64,000 nucleotides of DNA from Mariniradius saccharolyticus AK6 (GTDB lineage: Bacteria; Bacteroidota; Bacteroidia; Cytophagales; Cyclobacteriaceae): the NCBI RefSeq assembly GCF_000330725.2, contig NZ_AMZY02000023.1:1-64000 (forward strand), written 5' to 3'. Shown one piece after another: positions 18,100 to 27,616 of this stretch. Each line of letters opens with the position of its first letter. Position 1 is the first letter of the stretch. Both the position numbers and the translations under genes were made by a program. The notes beneath the pieces were generated by a model. The model saw only the letters and a list, made by a program, of their open reading frames with translations, ran no database searches and was not told where the DNA came from.

Positions 18100-19488
18100 T
18101 CAATGTCCTTGCTGCGGTGTGCCAAAGACACCAACCAAATCAAGGATTACCAAGCCAATGACGATTGGACAAACCCACTTGATAAAGAAAATCCAAGCTG
18201 ACCTGAATGTTCCTTTGAATTTTGGCGAACCTAGTGCCAATTCGTCAGCAAAATCCGTGATCTTTTTCGCCCAACCTGTATACAGTGCCAGCATCAGACA
18301 GATGACAATCACAGCAAAGGTTCCGAAAATGAAATCCATGATTCCAAAAAATCCTATCAGTGGATTCCCAAGGAAATTGAGGCGAAGGTCAGCAAACACG
18401 TTGCCTTCGATGGAAGACAAGGCAGAAGGCACAGAAAGCACCATTGCAGCGATACCCACGGTCCAAGTTGCTCTTTTCCTGTTCCACTTGCGATCATCAA
18501 TCAAATAGGCTACCGGAACTTCCAACATCGAAATCGTGGAAGTCAATGCCGCGACCATCAATAGGATGAAAAACAAACCGCCAATTAGATTTCCACCAGG
18601 CATTTGGTCAAATACTTTTGGAAGTACGTTGAATACCAATCCAGGGCCTTGGGTAAGGTATTCGGGCGAAAGCAAGGCAAACAAAGCGGGGAACACCATC
18701 AATCCGCCAAACAGGGCTACAGTAGTATCCATACCTGCGATCCAGGTAGAAGCCTGGATGATGTTGGACTCCTTCTTAAGGTAGGATCCGAAAGTGATCA
18801 TCAATCCCCAGCCCACAGACATGGAGAAAAAGGCCTGACCGAGCGCCTGCAAAACAACCTTTGAATTGATTTTGGAGAAGTCCGGGTTTAGATAGTATTC
18901 GATACCTGCAGAAGCCCCATCCAAAGTCACAGACCTACCCGCGATGAAGATCACGATGATAAACAGCATGGGCATCAATACTTTGGAGGCTTTTTCGATA
19001 CCACCTGAGACACCGCCCAATACGATCAAGATTGTGATCAAAATAAAGAAAAACGTAAGTGGAATCACATACATGGGCGTCTCCACAAACTCTTCAAAAT
19101 CAACGGGGATATTGATCACCTCCGTGACGATGTAGCCAACTGTCCACCCTGCGATCACCGAGTAATAACTGAGCACAAAAAAACAAACCAAAACGCAGAG
19201 CACACCTGCTAACTGCCAAAAGCGATTGCCGCCGGTCTCTCTAATCGCTCCGATCGGATTTTTGCCGGATTTACGGCCCAAAGCAATCTCATTAAACAGC
19301 AAGGGAAGTCCTATCAAAAGCACGCAGAATATATAGACAAAAACAAACGCACCACCTCCATTTTCGGCAGTCAAATAGGGGAATCTCCAGATATTTCCCA
19401 AGCCCACTGCGGAACCCGCTGCTGCCAAAATAAAACCCAAACTCGAGCCAAATTGACCCCTGTCTTGGGTATCTGTATTCATTGCCAT
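18100..19488 (-). CDS. Sodium-dependent transporter, SNF/NSS family
   Basis: A 462-residue inner-membrane symporter of the neurotransmitter:sodium symporter family. The N-terminal segment GLGNIWRFPYL is the family hallmark: the unwound TM1 that binds sodium and substrate. About 11-12 hydrophobic segments follow, including ALGQAFFSMSVGWG (TM6 region) and AALTSTISMLE (TM8 region with sodium ligands Thr/Ser). Bacterial members import amino acids with sodium. It is monocistronic and ends at the terminator at 18046-18080. The substrate cannot be told from sequence. Confidence 0.92.
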   Translation of the reverse strand: MAMNTDTQDRGQFGSSLGFILAAAGSAVGLGNIWRFPYLTAENGGGAFVFVYIFCVLLIGLPLLFNEIALGRKSGKNPIGAIRETGGNRFWQLAGVLCVLVCFFVLSYYSVIAGWTVGYIVTEVINIPVDFEEFVETPMYVIPLTFFFILITILIVLGGVSGGIEKASKVLMPMLFIIVIFIAGRSVTLDGASAGIEYYLNPDFSKINSKVVLQALGQAFFSMSVGWGLMITFGSYLKKESNIIQASTWIAGMDTTVALFGGLMVFPALFALLSPEYLTQGPGLVFNVLPKVFDQMPGGNLIGGLFFILLMVAALTSTISMLEVPVAYLIDDRKWNRKRATWTVGIAAMVLSVPSALSSIEGNVFADLRLNFLGNPLIGFFGIMDFIFGTFAVIVICLMLALYTGWAKKITDFADELALGSPKFKGTFRSAWIFFIKWVCPIVIGLVILDLVGVFGTPQQGH

Positions 19489-19526
19489 ATCGATCTAATT
19501 GATGTTTTTTGATGATTAATTGAATG

Positions 19527-20456
19527 TTAAGATTCGGCTAAGATAAGTTGTTTGGCTAAAATACCAATCCCGTCGGAAAAACTTTTGGGGGCATATCCCA
19601 AGTCCCTGACAGCCTTGTCAATGATGAAGCCTGTTTTCGGTGGCCGCTTCGCCGGTTGGGTAAAAAGCCGCGAATTTGATTCCTGAATGAGTCCTTTGTC
19701 AAGTCCAAAATAGTCCGCGGTCATCACCGCCATCTGATAGGGCGTCAGCAAATCCTTTCCGGAAATATTAAACACTCCGGTCGCACCCTTTTTTGCGATG
19801 AGGATACAACCATCCGCCAAGTCTTCCGCCAAAGTCGGCGTACGCCATTGGTCGTTGACGACTTGGATGGTCTTTCCCTGTTCCAAAGACTTCTTCACCC
19901 ACAGGATGATATTGCTCCTACTCATATCTTGCGCAATTCCATACACCAATATCGTCCGCGCTATTGCCCAAGGAGTCTTAGCCTTCATCACCAATCGCTC
20001 AGCGGCCAGTTTGGACCAACCGTAGAAGTTGACTGGATTCGGATCGGCATCCTCGGTATACGGTCCATTTTCACCATCGAAAATGAAATCAGTAGAAACA
20101 TGGACGAAATGTGTTTGATAGACCTCAGCGGCAGCCACCAAATTGGCAACCGCGATTACGTTGGCATTCCAGCATCCTTCTTTATCTTTTTCGCAATCAT
20201 CCACTTGGGTCATGGCAGCAGTGTGAATGAGCGTGTGGGGTTGGATTTCAGCGAAAGCGTTTTCAACCTGACCTTTGTCGGAAACGTCAATCGAAATCCA
20301 ATGATAGGAACCATCCCATGCCTTTGGAAGCCGGGATTCTCCCTTTCCTGACGCAAAAAGCTCCACTTCGGGATCGCGTTTGAGGGCATTTACCAGCTTT
20401 TGGCCCAAAAGTCCATTAGCACCCGTTACCAAGATCCTCAGCTTTTCACTTTTCAT
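19527..20456 (-). CDS. NAD(P)-dependent SDR, dTDP-4-dehydrorhamnose reductase-like
   Basis: A 309-residue extended short-chain dehydrogenase of the RmlD-like group. It has the nucleotide motif VTGANGLLGQKLV at the N terminus, HTAAMTQVDDCE, STDFIFDGENGPYTE and the catalytic YGWSKLAAE (Tyr-xxx-Lys). The family reduces a 4-keto sugar nucleotide; no other rhamnose genes are nearby, so the substrate is open. Its start overlaps the cyclophilin gene by 11 nt, and it is the last gene of the long minus-strand operon. Confidence 0.88.
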   Translation of the reverse strand: MKSEKLRILVTGANGLLGQKLVNALKRDPEVELFASGKGESRLPKAWDGSYHWISIDVSDKGQVENAFAEIQPHTLIHTAAMTQVDDCEKDKEGCWNANVIAVANLVAAAEVYQTHFVHVSTDFIFDGENGPYTEDADPNPVNFYGWSKLAAERLVMKAKTPWAIARTILVYGIAQDMSRSNIILWVKKSLEQGKTIQVVNDQWRTPTLAEDLADGCILIAKKGATGVFNISGKDLLTPYQMAVMTADYFGLDKGLIQESNSRLFTQPAKRPPKTGFIIDKAVRDLGYAPKSFSDGIGILAKQLILAES

Positions 20457-21285
20457 ATTGATATCCGAATTCCTTGGTGATTTTTGATTTCGGCAGTTCT
20501 TCGACCGTCACCTTCATGTAGACTGGCTCAAGTGGTTTGTCGGCTCTACCCTTTTTCTCTTTTGAGATGATCTCGGCCACCTCAATTCCCTTGATTACTT
20601 TGCCAAAAACAGTGTATTCATTGTCCAAATGGGGAGTGCCTCCTACAGTGGTGTAGGCTTCCACCTGCCCAGGCGTCATTTCCTTTTCCAGCTTGATGCT
20701 GTAAAAGGATTCCAAATTTGGTTTTTGTTGGAGCATGATCTGGTTCAATGAATCAAAAGCCTGCATTTGATACAATTCGCCATATTGTTGCTTCAGCGCC
20801 AAATTACTCTCCAACTGGATGTATTTGAAATAAGTCTCGGAAAGTAGCTTCATGTCGGTGACCAACTCGTCCTTTTTGTAGACTTGACCCAGCACGATGT
20901 AAAACTGCGAACCGCTGGACCGACGCTCAGGGTTGACATTGTTACCCATTCGGGCAGCTGCGATCATGCCCTTGCTATGGATCATTCCGGGAACGATCTC
21001 GGCAGGAATCGTCGGCCATTGGTCGGCAGGCATTTTTTCCTTTGTGAATACATCTCCGCCCTGCACCATGAAGTTTTCGATCACGCGGTGAAACTCAGTG
21101 GAGTCAAACCTACCTGCCTTCGCCAGGTCTATGAAATTTTGCTTATGCAAAGGAGTCTCATCGAATAGCACTGCGTACATATCGCCATGCTTCGTCTGGA
21201 TTTTGATCAAATAATCCTTCTCGGAAGCGCAGGAAGTGATTCCTACTACCGCAAGGAAAGCGACTAACCAGTTAACGTATCTCAT
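20446..21285 (-). CDS. Cyclophilin-type peptidyl-prolyl isomerase, lipoprotein
   Basis: A 279-residue lipoprotein with lipobox VGITSC (Cys at 19). The catalytic cyclophilin fold is recognisable by FHRVIENFMVQGGD, the SGSQFYIVLG segment and the TVFGKVIKGIEVAE strand. An insertion of about 60 helical residues between the last two motifs makes it longer than the usual 165-residue core, a form common in this phylum. It would assist folding of exported proteins. It overlaps hemC by 4 nt upstream and the SDR by 11 nt downstream. Confidence 0.9.
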   Translation of the reverse strand: MRYVNWLVAFLAVVGITSCASEKDYLIKIQTKHGDMYAVLFDETPLHKQNFIDLAKAGRFDSTEFHRVIENFMVQGGDVFTKEKMPADQWPTIPAEIVPGMIHSKGMIAAARMGNNVNPERRSSGSQFYIVLGQVYKKDELVTDMKLLSETYFKYIQLESNLALKQQYGELYQMQAFDSLNQIMLQQKPNLESFYSIKLEKEMTPGQVEAYTTVGGTPHLDNEYTVFGKVIKGIEVAEIISKEKKGRADKPLEPVYMKVTVEELPKSKITKEFGYQYEK

Positions 21286-22220
21286 TTTTTCAATGCTGTT
21301 TTGATTTCCTTTAAAATACCCTGTCCTCCTGCATCGAGCACCAGTTTGGCGAGTTGTTGGCCGAGAGAGACTGCGCTTTTCTTATCTCCAGACACGCTCT
21401 TTACGATTCGCGTCTTCCCATCCAAGCTCACAATTCCGCCTTCCAATGCCAATGCTTCTCCCCGAACCTTCGCCAAAGCGAAAACCGGGATACTGCATCC
21501 GCCCTCCAATACCCTTAGATAGCTTCGCTCGGCCTGCAGCTGATATCCAGTTTCCTCATGGTGACAAGCTGCGATGATCTCTTGCTTGATATCTGTATCC
21601 AAACCTTCGGAAGACTCAATTGCAATCGAACCCTGACCGACGGCGGGTGTGAATTCCAATAGGGACAATTCATGCCTAATCATGGAATCATAGCCCATTC
21701 GGTGGGCACCGGCATAAGCCAGCAGCAAGGCGTCGCAAAGACCCGACTCCATCTTGGCAATACGCGTTTGGAGGTTTCCCCTTACTTCGACAGTTTGGAT
21801 ATGGGGGTAAAAATGCTTCAAAGTCGCCACCCTCCTAGTCGATGAAGTACCCAAGACCAAGGGCTTGCCCGGATCCCTGTAATCAATATCGCTTCGGTGG
21901 CTCAGGATAATGTCGTTGACTTTTTCCCTTTCGGTAAAGGCGATCAGTTCAAATCCCTGCGGCAAGCTGGACTGCATATCTTTGGCGCTATGGACGGCAA
22001 TATCGATCTTGCCAGCGGCCAATTGCTCCTCCAGTTCCTCTGTAAAAACTCCCTTACTGCCGATCTTGGCGATTGAAACGTCCAAGACTTTGTCGCCTTT
22101 GGTTTCGATCACGACAATCTCGGATTTGAGGCCTTTTTGCTTCAGTAGATCTGCGACATGGTAAGCTTGCCACAGGGCCAACTTACTGCCCCTAGTGCCT
22201 ACCTTGACTATTTTGTCCAT
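21282..22220 (-). CDS. hemC: Hydroxymethylbilane synthase (porphobilinogen deaminase)
   Basis: A 312-residue enzyme that joins four porphobilinogens into hydroxymethylbilane in heme synthesis. Motifs are [13 protein letters not shown] at the N terminus, [40 protein letters not shown] and the cofactor-bearing Cys in [11 protein letters not shown]. Full length. It overlaps the cyclophilin gene by 4 nt and starts inside the end of rimK (29-nt overlap). Another heme gene, hemE, lies in the same window at 41358 but in a different transcript. Confidence 0.95.
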   Translation of the reverse strand: MDKIVKVGTRGSKLALWQAYHVADLLKQKGLKSEIVVIETKGDKVLDVSIAKIGSKGVFTEELEEQLAAGKIDIAVHSAKDMQSSLPQGFELIAFTEREKVNDIILSHRSDIDYRDPGKPLVLGTSSTRRVATLKHFYPHIQTVEVRGNLQTRIAKMESGLCDALLLAYAGAHRMGYDSMIRHELSLLEFTPAVGQGSIAIESSEGLDTDIKQEIIAACHHEETGYQLQAERSYLRVLEGGCSIPVFALAKVRGEALALEGGIVSLDGKTRIVKSVSGDKKSAVSLGQQLAKLVLDAGGQGILKEIKTALKK

Positions 22221-23124
22221 TTTTCTTTTTCTTTTTATGGCCCTTTTTCTTCACGCTATCAGCGACATAGGCGATGATTGCCCCCGCAATATCGACGCCA
22301 GTCGCCTGCTCGATCCCTTCTAATCCCGGGCTGCTATTTACTTCCAATATCAATGGCCCCCTGTCAGATTGGAGCATGTCCACTCCAGCCACGGCAAGTC
22401 CAAGTGCTTTTGCTGCGTTCAGGGCCGCTTTCTTTTCTTGCTTACTCAGCTCGATCACGGTCGCATTCCCCCCTCGGTGGAGATTGGAGCGAAACTCACC
22501 CTCAGCGCCCTGCCGCTTCATCGCTCCGACTACTTTGCCGTTGACAACAAAAGCCCGAATGTCCGCACCCTTGGCCTCCTTGACAAATTCCTGTACGATG
22601 ATTCGCGCCTTTAGTCCGTGAAAGGCTTCGACGACCGATTGGGCGGCTTTCTTGGTTTCGGCCAAGACCACGCCCAGTCCTTGGGTACCTTCCAGCAACT
22701 TGATGATTACAGGCGCTCCGCCCACGCGCTCTATCAGGGCTTTTTCATTTCCCTTCGAAAAATTGGTAAACGCGGTCTTGGGCATTCCTAGACCGGCTTT
22801 GGAGAGTATCTGAAGACTCCTAAGCTTATCCCGGCTACGCACAATTGCCTGGGATTCGACCGCCGAAAATGCACCCATCAATTCAAACTGCCGTACGACC
22901 GCCGTGCCGTAAAAGGTCACCGAGGCGCCGATCCTTGGGATGATCGCATCGATGCCTTCGAGTTTTTCACCTTTATATATGATGTATGGCCCATCCTGCT
23001 CAATGATCAAATCACAAAGCATGTGATCCACTACCTGCGCTTCATGCCCCGCAGCCTTGATTGCCTCCACCAGTCTCCTTGTGGAATAAAGGTTGTGGTC
23101 TCTCGAAAGAATGGCGATTTTCAT
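22192..23124 (-). CDS. rimK: RimK family ATP-grasp glutamate ligase
   Basis: A 310-residue ATP-grasp ligase of the RimK type, which adds glutamates to the C terminus of ribosomal protein S6 in Enterobacteria. Visible are [15 protein letters not shown], the grasp lysine region [30 protein letters not shown] and the metal-binding [15 protein letters not shown]. The C terminus carries an unusual lysine-rich tail ([10 protein letters not shown] then GQNSQGRH), which is encoded in the 29 nt overlapping hemC plus the preceding bases. rimB-like gene 23121-23555 overlaps by 4 nt upstream. The target in this organism is not shown. Confidence 0.9.
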   Translation of the reverse strand: MKIAILSRDHNLYSTRRLVEAIKAAGHEAQVVDHMLCDLIIEQDGPYIIYKGEKLEGIDAIIPRIGASVTFYGTAVVRQFELMGAFSAVESQAIVRSRDKLRSLQILSKAGLGMPKTAFTNFSKGNEKALIERVGGAPVIIKLLEGTQGLGVVLAETKKAAQSVVEAFHGLKARIIVQEFVKEAKGADIRAFVVNGKVVGAMKRQGAEGEFRSNLHRGGNATVIELSKQEKKAALNAAKALGLAVAGVDMLQSDRGPLILEVNSSPGLEGIEQATGVDIAGAIIAYVADSVKKKGHKKKKKNGQNSQGRH

Positions 23125-23555
23125 TTTTTTGAGGATTTTTTGGAAAGATTGACGCCATCCACATCCACCAAATACCTTCCGCGAAGGAGTTTCCTCCCGA
23201 GCAAAATCGGATTCTTCATCTTGGTCCGGTCGGTGAGGGTAAATTCAGTGAGGATTTTCTCCCCAAACATACTGACTTTTGCACGGACCATAAACCTGAC
23301 TTCCTCGTCCCCGAAAGAATTCTTTACTTTCTTTTGGGTAAAATGCTCGGTGCAAATCAATTGGCCATTGTATTTTTTGTGGGCAGGTCGCAGGACTTTG
23401 AAGCAGAGTATCTGAACTCCGTTTTCTTCCCGCAACTCTGCAAACTCACAATGGATGGAAGAGGTATAGGCCCCCGTATCGATTTTGGCTGAGACGTTGC
23501 GCAGGCCCCAAGCCGGAATCGAGATTTTCTCCCTTCGTCCGATCGTTTTCTTCAT
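23121..23555 (-). CDS. RimB/retropepsin-like peptidase (Zn_protease family, PF05618)
   Basis: A 144-residue small beta-rich protein of the family once called ATP-dependent zinc protease. It has the aspartic-protease-like [13 protein letters not shown] motif near 25-37 and the conserved [15 protein letters not shown] strand near 119-133. In Pseudomonas the homolog RimB works with RimK in controlling S6 glutamylation. Here it overlaps rimK by 4 nt downstream and holB by 4 nt upstream, so the RimB-RimK pair is in one operon. No RimA-like gene is seen. It is cytoplasmic. Confidence 0.85.
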   Translation of the reverse strand: MKKTIGRREKISIPAWGLRNVSAKIDTGAYTSSIHCEFAELREENGVQILCFKVLRPAHKKYNGQLICTEHFTQKKVKNSFGDEEVRFMVRAKVSMFGEKILTEFTLTDRTKMKNPILLGRKLLRGRYLVDVDGVNLSKKSSKK

Positions 23556-24703
23556 GTGGTCGCGGCAAGATTTGACTTCATAATCCGGGCCAGCCTGAAG
23601 GATAAATCGGCAAAAAGTATCTTGGCGTTTGCATTGCGCTCGAGGTGGTAATGTGCCTCGTTGAATGCCAGGTACATCGCCTGAAGCTTTTCTTCATCCA
23701 ATACATTTTTCCCCAACTTATGGATAAAATCCCGCTCAGAATCGGCACTTCGCATCAGTTCGGTGGCTATTGACTTGTCCAACATCACCTCCCGAACGAT
23801 GTTGATTCCACTCAGAAGGAGTGATTTCAAGGATTCTTTGTCCTTCTCCACAATCCGTTCGACAAAGGAAAAAACAGCATTGATATCGACTGAATAGCAA
23901 GCCCGCATCCAATCCCGCACCAATCCGGTGTATTGATCTTCTTCAGCATCGACCATGCGGTAAGCTTCACGCATATTCCCGTCCGCGAGATTGGTGATCT
24001 GGGTAGCCATCTCCCTCGTGCAAAGGTCGGAGGCTACCAGATGCGTCATCACCTCTGCGTCGGAAAAAGCCCGGACAACAATTTTTTGGGTTCTGGATAA
24101 AATGGTCGTAAGCAACTGCTCAGGTTGAGCGGTCACCAGAAAAAACAAGGTCTTGGCAGGCGGCTCTTCAATGATCTTGAGCAGCGCATTTGCTGCCGAG
24201 GGGTGCATGTATTCTGGTGCCCAAATCAACATGATCTTGAATCCGCCTTCAAAAGACTTCAGCGAAAGGGTCTTGATGATTTGTCGTGCCGCACCTCGGG
24301 AAATATTCAGTTGCTTTTTTTCAAAGCCATTTTGGTAAATCCAATCGGAAACATTCCCGTAGGGCCGAGTCGTGGCAAAAGTCCTAAAGGAGGCGTTGTA
24401 ATCGACTTTCTTTTCTTTCTTTTCCTCATCGTCATCCTTTTGTTCGCCGGGCAGCGGAAAAGCAAAATTCATGTCCGGATGGACCAATTTGGACATTTTT
24501 TGACAGGAAGGGCACTGCCCACAAGCGTCGGTTTCACCGGGGTTGGCACAATGGAGGTAGGTCGCCAATGCCAAGGCCAACTGCAAACTCGCGGAACCCT
24601 CAGGGCCATGGAAAAGTAGGGCATGCGCCAAATGGTTGTTTTTGACAGCCTGGACAATCTTATCCTTGGTCTCGGCCAATCCGGGAATATCTGCGAACAA
24701 CAT
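23552..24703 (-). CDS. holB: DNA polymerase III delta' subunit
   Basis: A 383-residue clamp-loader subunit. The N-terminal AAA+ core has the degenerate Walker A LLFHGPEGSASLQ and the zinc site with four Cys (C at ~54, CGQCPSC near 62-68). Later motifs are LLKIIEEPPAKTLF, VTAQPEQLLTTILSRTQ (sensor 1/SRC-like) and a helical collar domain. A charged insert around 90-110 is a lineage feature. It loads the beta clamp with delta and DnaX. It overlaps rimB by 4 nt and lies 6 nt after the GlmU-like gene. Confidence 0.9.
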   Translation of the reverse strand: MLFADIPGLAETKDKIVQAVKNNHLAHALLFHGPEGSASLQLALALATYLHCANPGETDACGQCPSCQKMSKLVHPDMNFAFPLPGEQKDDDEEKKEKKVDYNASFRTFATTRPYGNVSDWIYQNGFEKKQLNISRGAARQIIKTLSLKSFEGGFKIMLIWAPEYMHPSAANALLKIIEEPPAKTLFFLVTAQPEQLLTTILSRTQKIVVRAFSDAEVMTHLVASDLCTREMATQITNLADGNMREAYRMVDAEEDQYTGLVRDWMRACYSVDINAVFSFVERIVEKDKESLKSLLLSGINIVREVMLDKSIATELMRSADSERDFIHKLGKNVLDEEKLQAMYLAFNEAHYHLERNANAKILFADLSFRLARIMKSNLAATT

Positions 24704-24709
24704 GCTGGA

Positions 24710-25909
24710 TCAGGATTCTTTGTCCCAAATACGGTAATGTCTGGTCAAATCGAAAACCTTTTCGATGATTTCTTTGTCCGCTTGGCCATAAGTCAGGCCA
24801 CGTCTTTTCATCACCGCCGTGGCGACTTCGTCAAACTTGCTGACCTGAAAAGTACTGAAACCCGATGCCCCACCCCAAGCGAATGAAGCGATAAAATTGC
24901 GGGGATAGCCGTCACCGAAAATATTGGCGCCGACTCCGACGACAGTCCCGGTATTGAACATGGTATTGATGCCGCATTTGGAATGGTCGCCCATCATCAG
25001 GCCACAGAATTGCAGCCCGGTATTGGCAAATCCACCCTTGGTGTAATCCCAAAGCTTGACGGGCGCATAATTGTTTTTCAGGTTGGAAGTGTTGGTATCG
25101 GCGCCGAGATTGCACCACTCCCCTAGTACCGAATTTCCCAAAAACCCCTCGTGGCCTTTGTTGGAATAGCCGAAAATGACGGAATTGGATATCTCACCGC
25201 CTACCTTGGAATACGGACCGACTGTCGTGTCGCCGCGCAACTTTGCACCCATATTGACTGTCGATCCTTCACAAAGCGCGAAAGGACCACGAATCAACGA
25301 ACCTTCCTGGATTTCGGTGTTTTTACCGATGTAGATTGGGCCTCCTTCGGCGTTGAGGACCGCGGCTTTGATCTTGGCACCTGCTTCGATGAAAATGTTT
25401 TCCGGAGCATAAACAATCGTATGGGAATCTCCGACTGGCTGGGAAATCCTGTCCGCTGTGATCAGATCATAATCCTTTTTGATCTCGGCGGCATTGAACT
25501 GGAAAATATGCCAGGTCTTCTGAACCAGCACCACTTCGCCTTCATAGCTGACGGGATATTTGTTTTTGGCTATCTCGATTCCAAAAAGCTCGGGTTTGTC
25601 CATCTGCAGCGCCAAGAGCTGGTTCCCTTTCCATAGTGCCTCACCGGACTGCAAGCTTCTGATCGCATTCCAAACCTGCGGGTCAGGAAGCAGCGCCCCA
25701 TTGATGAACAAAGCCGGGGAATTTTTTTTGGAAAACTTGGCTGAAAGGTATTCCTGTGTAAAAAAGCCTGCCGAGTGACCGGTGTACTTTTCCCATTTTT
25801 CGGAAATCTTCAATATCCCCACCCGGATATCCGCCACGGGGCGGGTAAAAGTAAAAGGCAAAAGCGATCCACGAATCGTGGGATCATCGAATAAAATCAA
25901 GTTGTCCAT
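24710..25909 (-). CDS. GlmU-family sugar nucleotidyltransferase-like protein
   Basis: A 399-residue two-domain protein. The N-terminal part (1-190) resembles a degenerate nucleotidyltransferase: it starts ILFDDPTIRGSLLPFTFTRP, without the usual LAAGxGTRM loop. The C-terminal part is a left-handed beta helix of hexapeptide repeats, for example IYIGKNTEIQEGSLIRGP and NMGAKLRGDTTVGPYSK, ending in a short helical tail. In Bacteroidota this type is annotated GlmU family; its reaction is not established. It is first of a seven-gene minus-strand operon and has a promoter 4 nt before its ATG. Confidence 0.82.
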   Translation of the reverse strand: MDNLILFDDPTIRGSLLPFTFTRPVADIRVGILKISEKWEKYTGHSAGFFTQEYLSAKFSKKNSPALFINGALLPDPQVWNAIRSLQSGEALWKGNQLLALQMDKPELFGIEIAKNKYPVSYEGEVVLVQKTWHIFQFNAAEIKKDYDLITADRISQPVGDSHTIVYAPENIFIEAGAKIKAAVLNAEGGPIYIGKNTEIQEGSLIRGPFALCEGSTVNMGAKLRGDTTVGPYSKVGGEISNSVIFGYSNKGHEGFLGNSVLGEWCNLGADTNTSNLKNNYAPVKLWDYTKGGFANTGLQFCGLMMGDHSKCGINTMFNTGTVVGVGANIFGDGYPRNFIASFAWGGASGFSTFQVSKFDEVATAVMKRRGLTYGQADKEIIEKVFDLTRHYRIWDKES

Positions 25910-25913
25910 GGTA

Positions 25914-25921
25914 CAAAAATA
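25914..25921 (-). promoter_or_regulatory. Promoter of the GlmU-like/holB/rimBK/hemC operon
   Basis: The minus strand reads TATTTTTG followed by TACC and then the ATG at 25909. The -7 box ends 4 nt before the start codon, which predicts a leaderless or nearly leaderless mRNA. No clear -33 element is seen because the upstream sequence is the rpmE2 terminator. Confidence 0.5.
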
Positions 25922-25924
25922 AAG

Positions 25925-25956
25925 AAGTCTCCCGGAAAACCAGTTCCGGGAGACTT
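25925..25956 (-). terminator. rpmE2 terminator
   Basis: AAGTCTCCCGGAA (25925-25937) pairs with TTCCGGGAGACTT (25944-25956), a 13-bp stem with loop AACCAG. On the minus strand it is followed by a T-rich tail. It lies just past the rpmE2 stop codon and immediately upstream of the next promoter. Confidence 0.88.
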
Positions 25957-25981
25957 TTTGCCTGTTTCTTTCGAGACGGGA

Positions 25982-26227
25982 TTATTTCTTGGCGTAGCGC
26001 TTGTTGAATTTCTCCACGCGACCTGCTGTATCCAACAACATCTTCTTGCCAGTGTAGAATGGGTGTGAGTTGGAAGAAACTTCCACTTTGTAAACCGGAT
26101 AGGTTTTGCCGTCTTCCCAAACGATGGTCTCGGTTGTCTCTACAGTTGACTTGGTCAAGAACTTGAACTCGCTTGAAGTATCGTAGAAAACCACGTCGCG
26201 GTAGTTTGGATGAATGTCTTTTTTCAT
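25982..26227 (-). CDS. rpmE2: 50S ribosomal protein L31, type B
   Basis: This 81-residue protein starts [16 protein letters not shown], includes [11 protein letters not shown] and ends in RFNKRYAKK-like basic sequence, all typical of L31 type B. It has no CxxC zinc motif, as expected for the zinc-independent form. It is monocistronic, with a strong promoter (26270-26300) and terminator (25925-25956). Confidence 0.96.
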   Translation of the reverse strand: MKKDIHPNYRDVVFYDTSSEFKFLTKSTVETTETIVWEDGKTYPVYKVEVSSNSHPFYTGKKMLLDTAGRVEKFNKRYAKK

Positions 26228-26269
26228 GGTATTGCTATTTATTTTCGATCCGATTTTTCAAATGAGGCA

Positions 26270-26300
26270 CAAAGTTATCCTTTTCGCAAAAACCATCCAA
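26270..26300 (-). promoter_or_regulatory. rpmE2 promoter
   Basis: On the minus strand TTG (26300-26298), a 20-nt spacer and TAACTTTG (26277-26270) match both Bacteroidota promoter elements. The ATG lies about 42 nt downstream. Confidence 0.65.
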
Positions 26301-26632
26301 ATCTTATTTTGGATTAATTTGAGAATACTTAGCCCGCAACGAAAGTCGAGAGGTAAAAGAAGCGGGAAAACTGGTTTCTCGCAAAGACTGCAAAGGGGAA
26401 GAGAACGCTAAAAAAGTCGCAGTGGGCAGGGAATGCTATTCGTGCAGTCGCGGCCATTTTATCTCGCAAAGTCAGGGAAGGTGCAGAGAACGCCAAAAAA
26501 GTAGCAGTGGGCAGTCTCAGTAGGCAGAGGTTCATTTGTGAATTTGGAGGATTGCACCAGAAAAAGTAGCCACGAATTCACGAATACGAAAATGGAATGG
26601 AATACTGCAAACTGTGACTGCATTCTGAAGAC
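26301..26632. repeat. Intergenic repeat block A (CTCGCAAAG family), two copies
   Basis: No gene lies here. Two direct copies of an 80-90-nt unit are visible, at about 26373-26454 and 26455-26540. Each has TCTCGCAAAG, then GAGAACGC, then GCAGTGGGCAG (26419-26429 and 26504-26514). The same unit recurs at 27739-27965 on the far side of the next gene. Short open frames across the block are repeat-derived and not supported as genes. Confidence 0.75.
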
Positions 26633-27616
26633 TCATTTTCTCCGATCCAACGGAATACCGAAGGAAACAAAATTGGCAACCGCGACCGGGGACTGCTGCA
26701 TGGGGACTGAAGGCGTCACCGCATCGCCAAAATTGTAGCGGTACAAAGCAGAACGCGTGAGGTTCCTTGCGCTGCGGCGTACTTGGCCGGAGATTATTCC
26801 CAAACCAAGATTCGTGAAAACCAGGGGTATCAGGATATCATTGGGGGTGGAAGATTGGAGTTGTGGCGAAATGAAATAGGCAACAAAAACCAAATCCAAA
26901 GCCAGGGAACCGATATCCAAAGCAAAGCTCAAATTTTGTTTGCGTAGTGCCTTGAGGTAATCCGCATACATGTCGGGCCTGTTTTCCATCAAGCTCCTGA
27001 TTTGCGCCTTGTTCAACAGGTTGGGGCCATCGTAGATGTCGATTTTTTCACCGAGTAGATTGTCGCGTACGTCCATCGTCAGGTAATGCCCCTGCAATTG
27101 GTCACGGGAGATGATATAATTGTATTTGTCGATTGTTCCAGCGATACGGCGTTTGGCATTTGCCTCCATGGAAGCCCCTATACTCCCTACAATCCCTCCT
27201 CCAAAACTCACCCAAAAAAAGGTACTGAAGTTGTTGGGTTGTAGCTGGTTTGTAAATAAGTATACCAATGAACCGGTCGTGACTGCCAATCCTACGTACC
27301 GCAGCGCCGCCCCGCCCACTCTTTTCGAATTGTCAGCAGCAAAATCCTGTGCGTCCCCGGGCTGGATTTCCAAATAGGCCCGCACTTCACCGGCATTTGC
27401 CTTCACTCCATTGACGTAATATACGGGTTGGTTGAAGAGATTTTCCCGAAAAGTGATGATGGGGTAGTCGGCGTATTTGTTTTCGGAGAAATACTCGGCA
27501 TTTCTATCCTGTGCGAGCAACGAACTGTTTGGAAGGAAAAAAGCCGTTGAAGCGAAGATGGCCAAACACACCCAGGCCATTGACGGCGTTCTTTCCAAAT
27601 ATTTCAAAAATCCCAT
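26633..27616 (-). CDS. Exported/membrane protein of unknown function
   Basis: About 327 residues from ATG 27616 (a TTG five codons upstream is also open). An N-terminal signal peptide ends LLAQ near residue 37. Two hydrophobic hairpins follow (near 105-125 and 130-150) and another pair lies near 235-280 (SFALDIGSLALDLVFVA and ILIPLVFTNLGLGII), suggesting an integral membrane protein. The middle is polar, with IDIYDGPNLLNKAQIRSLM. I do not recognise the family. Direct copies of the same intergenic repeat family flank it on both sides. It seems monocistronic. Confidence 0.7.
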   Translation of the reverse strand: MGFLKYLERTPSMAWVCLAIFASTAFFLPNSSLLAQDRNAEYFSENKYADYPIITFRENLFNQPVYYVNGVKANAGEVRAYLEIQPGDAQDFAADNSKRVGGAALRYVGLAVTTGSLVYLFTNQLQPNNFSTFFWVSFGGGIVGSIGASMEANAKRRIAGTIDKYNYIISRDQLQGHYLTMDVRDNLLGEKIDIYDGPNLLNKAQIRSLMENRPDMYADYLKALRKQNLSFALDIGSLALDLVFVAYFISPQLQSSTPNDILIPLVFTNLGLGIISGQVRRSARNLTRSALYRYNFGDAVTPSVPMQQSPVAVANFVSFGIPLDRRK

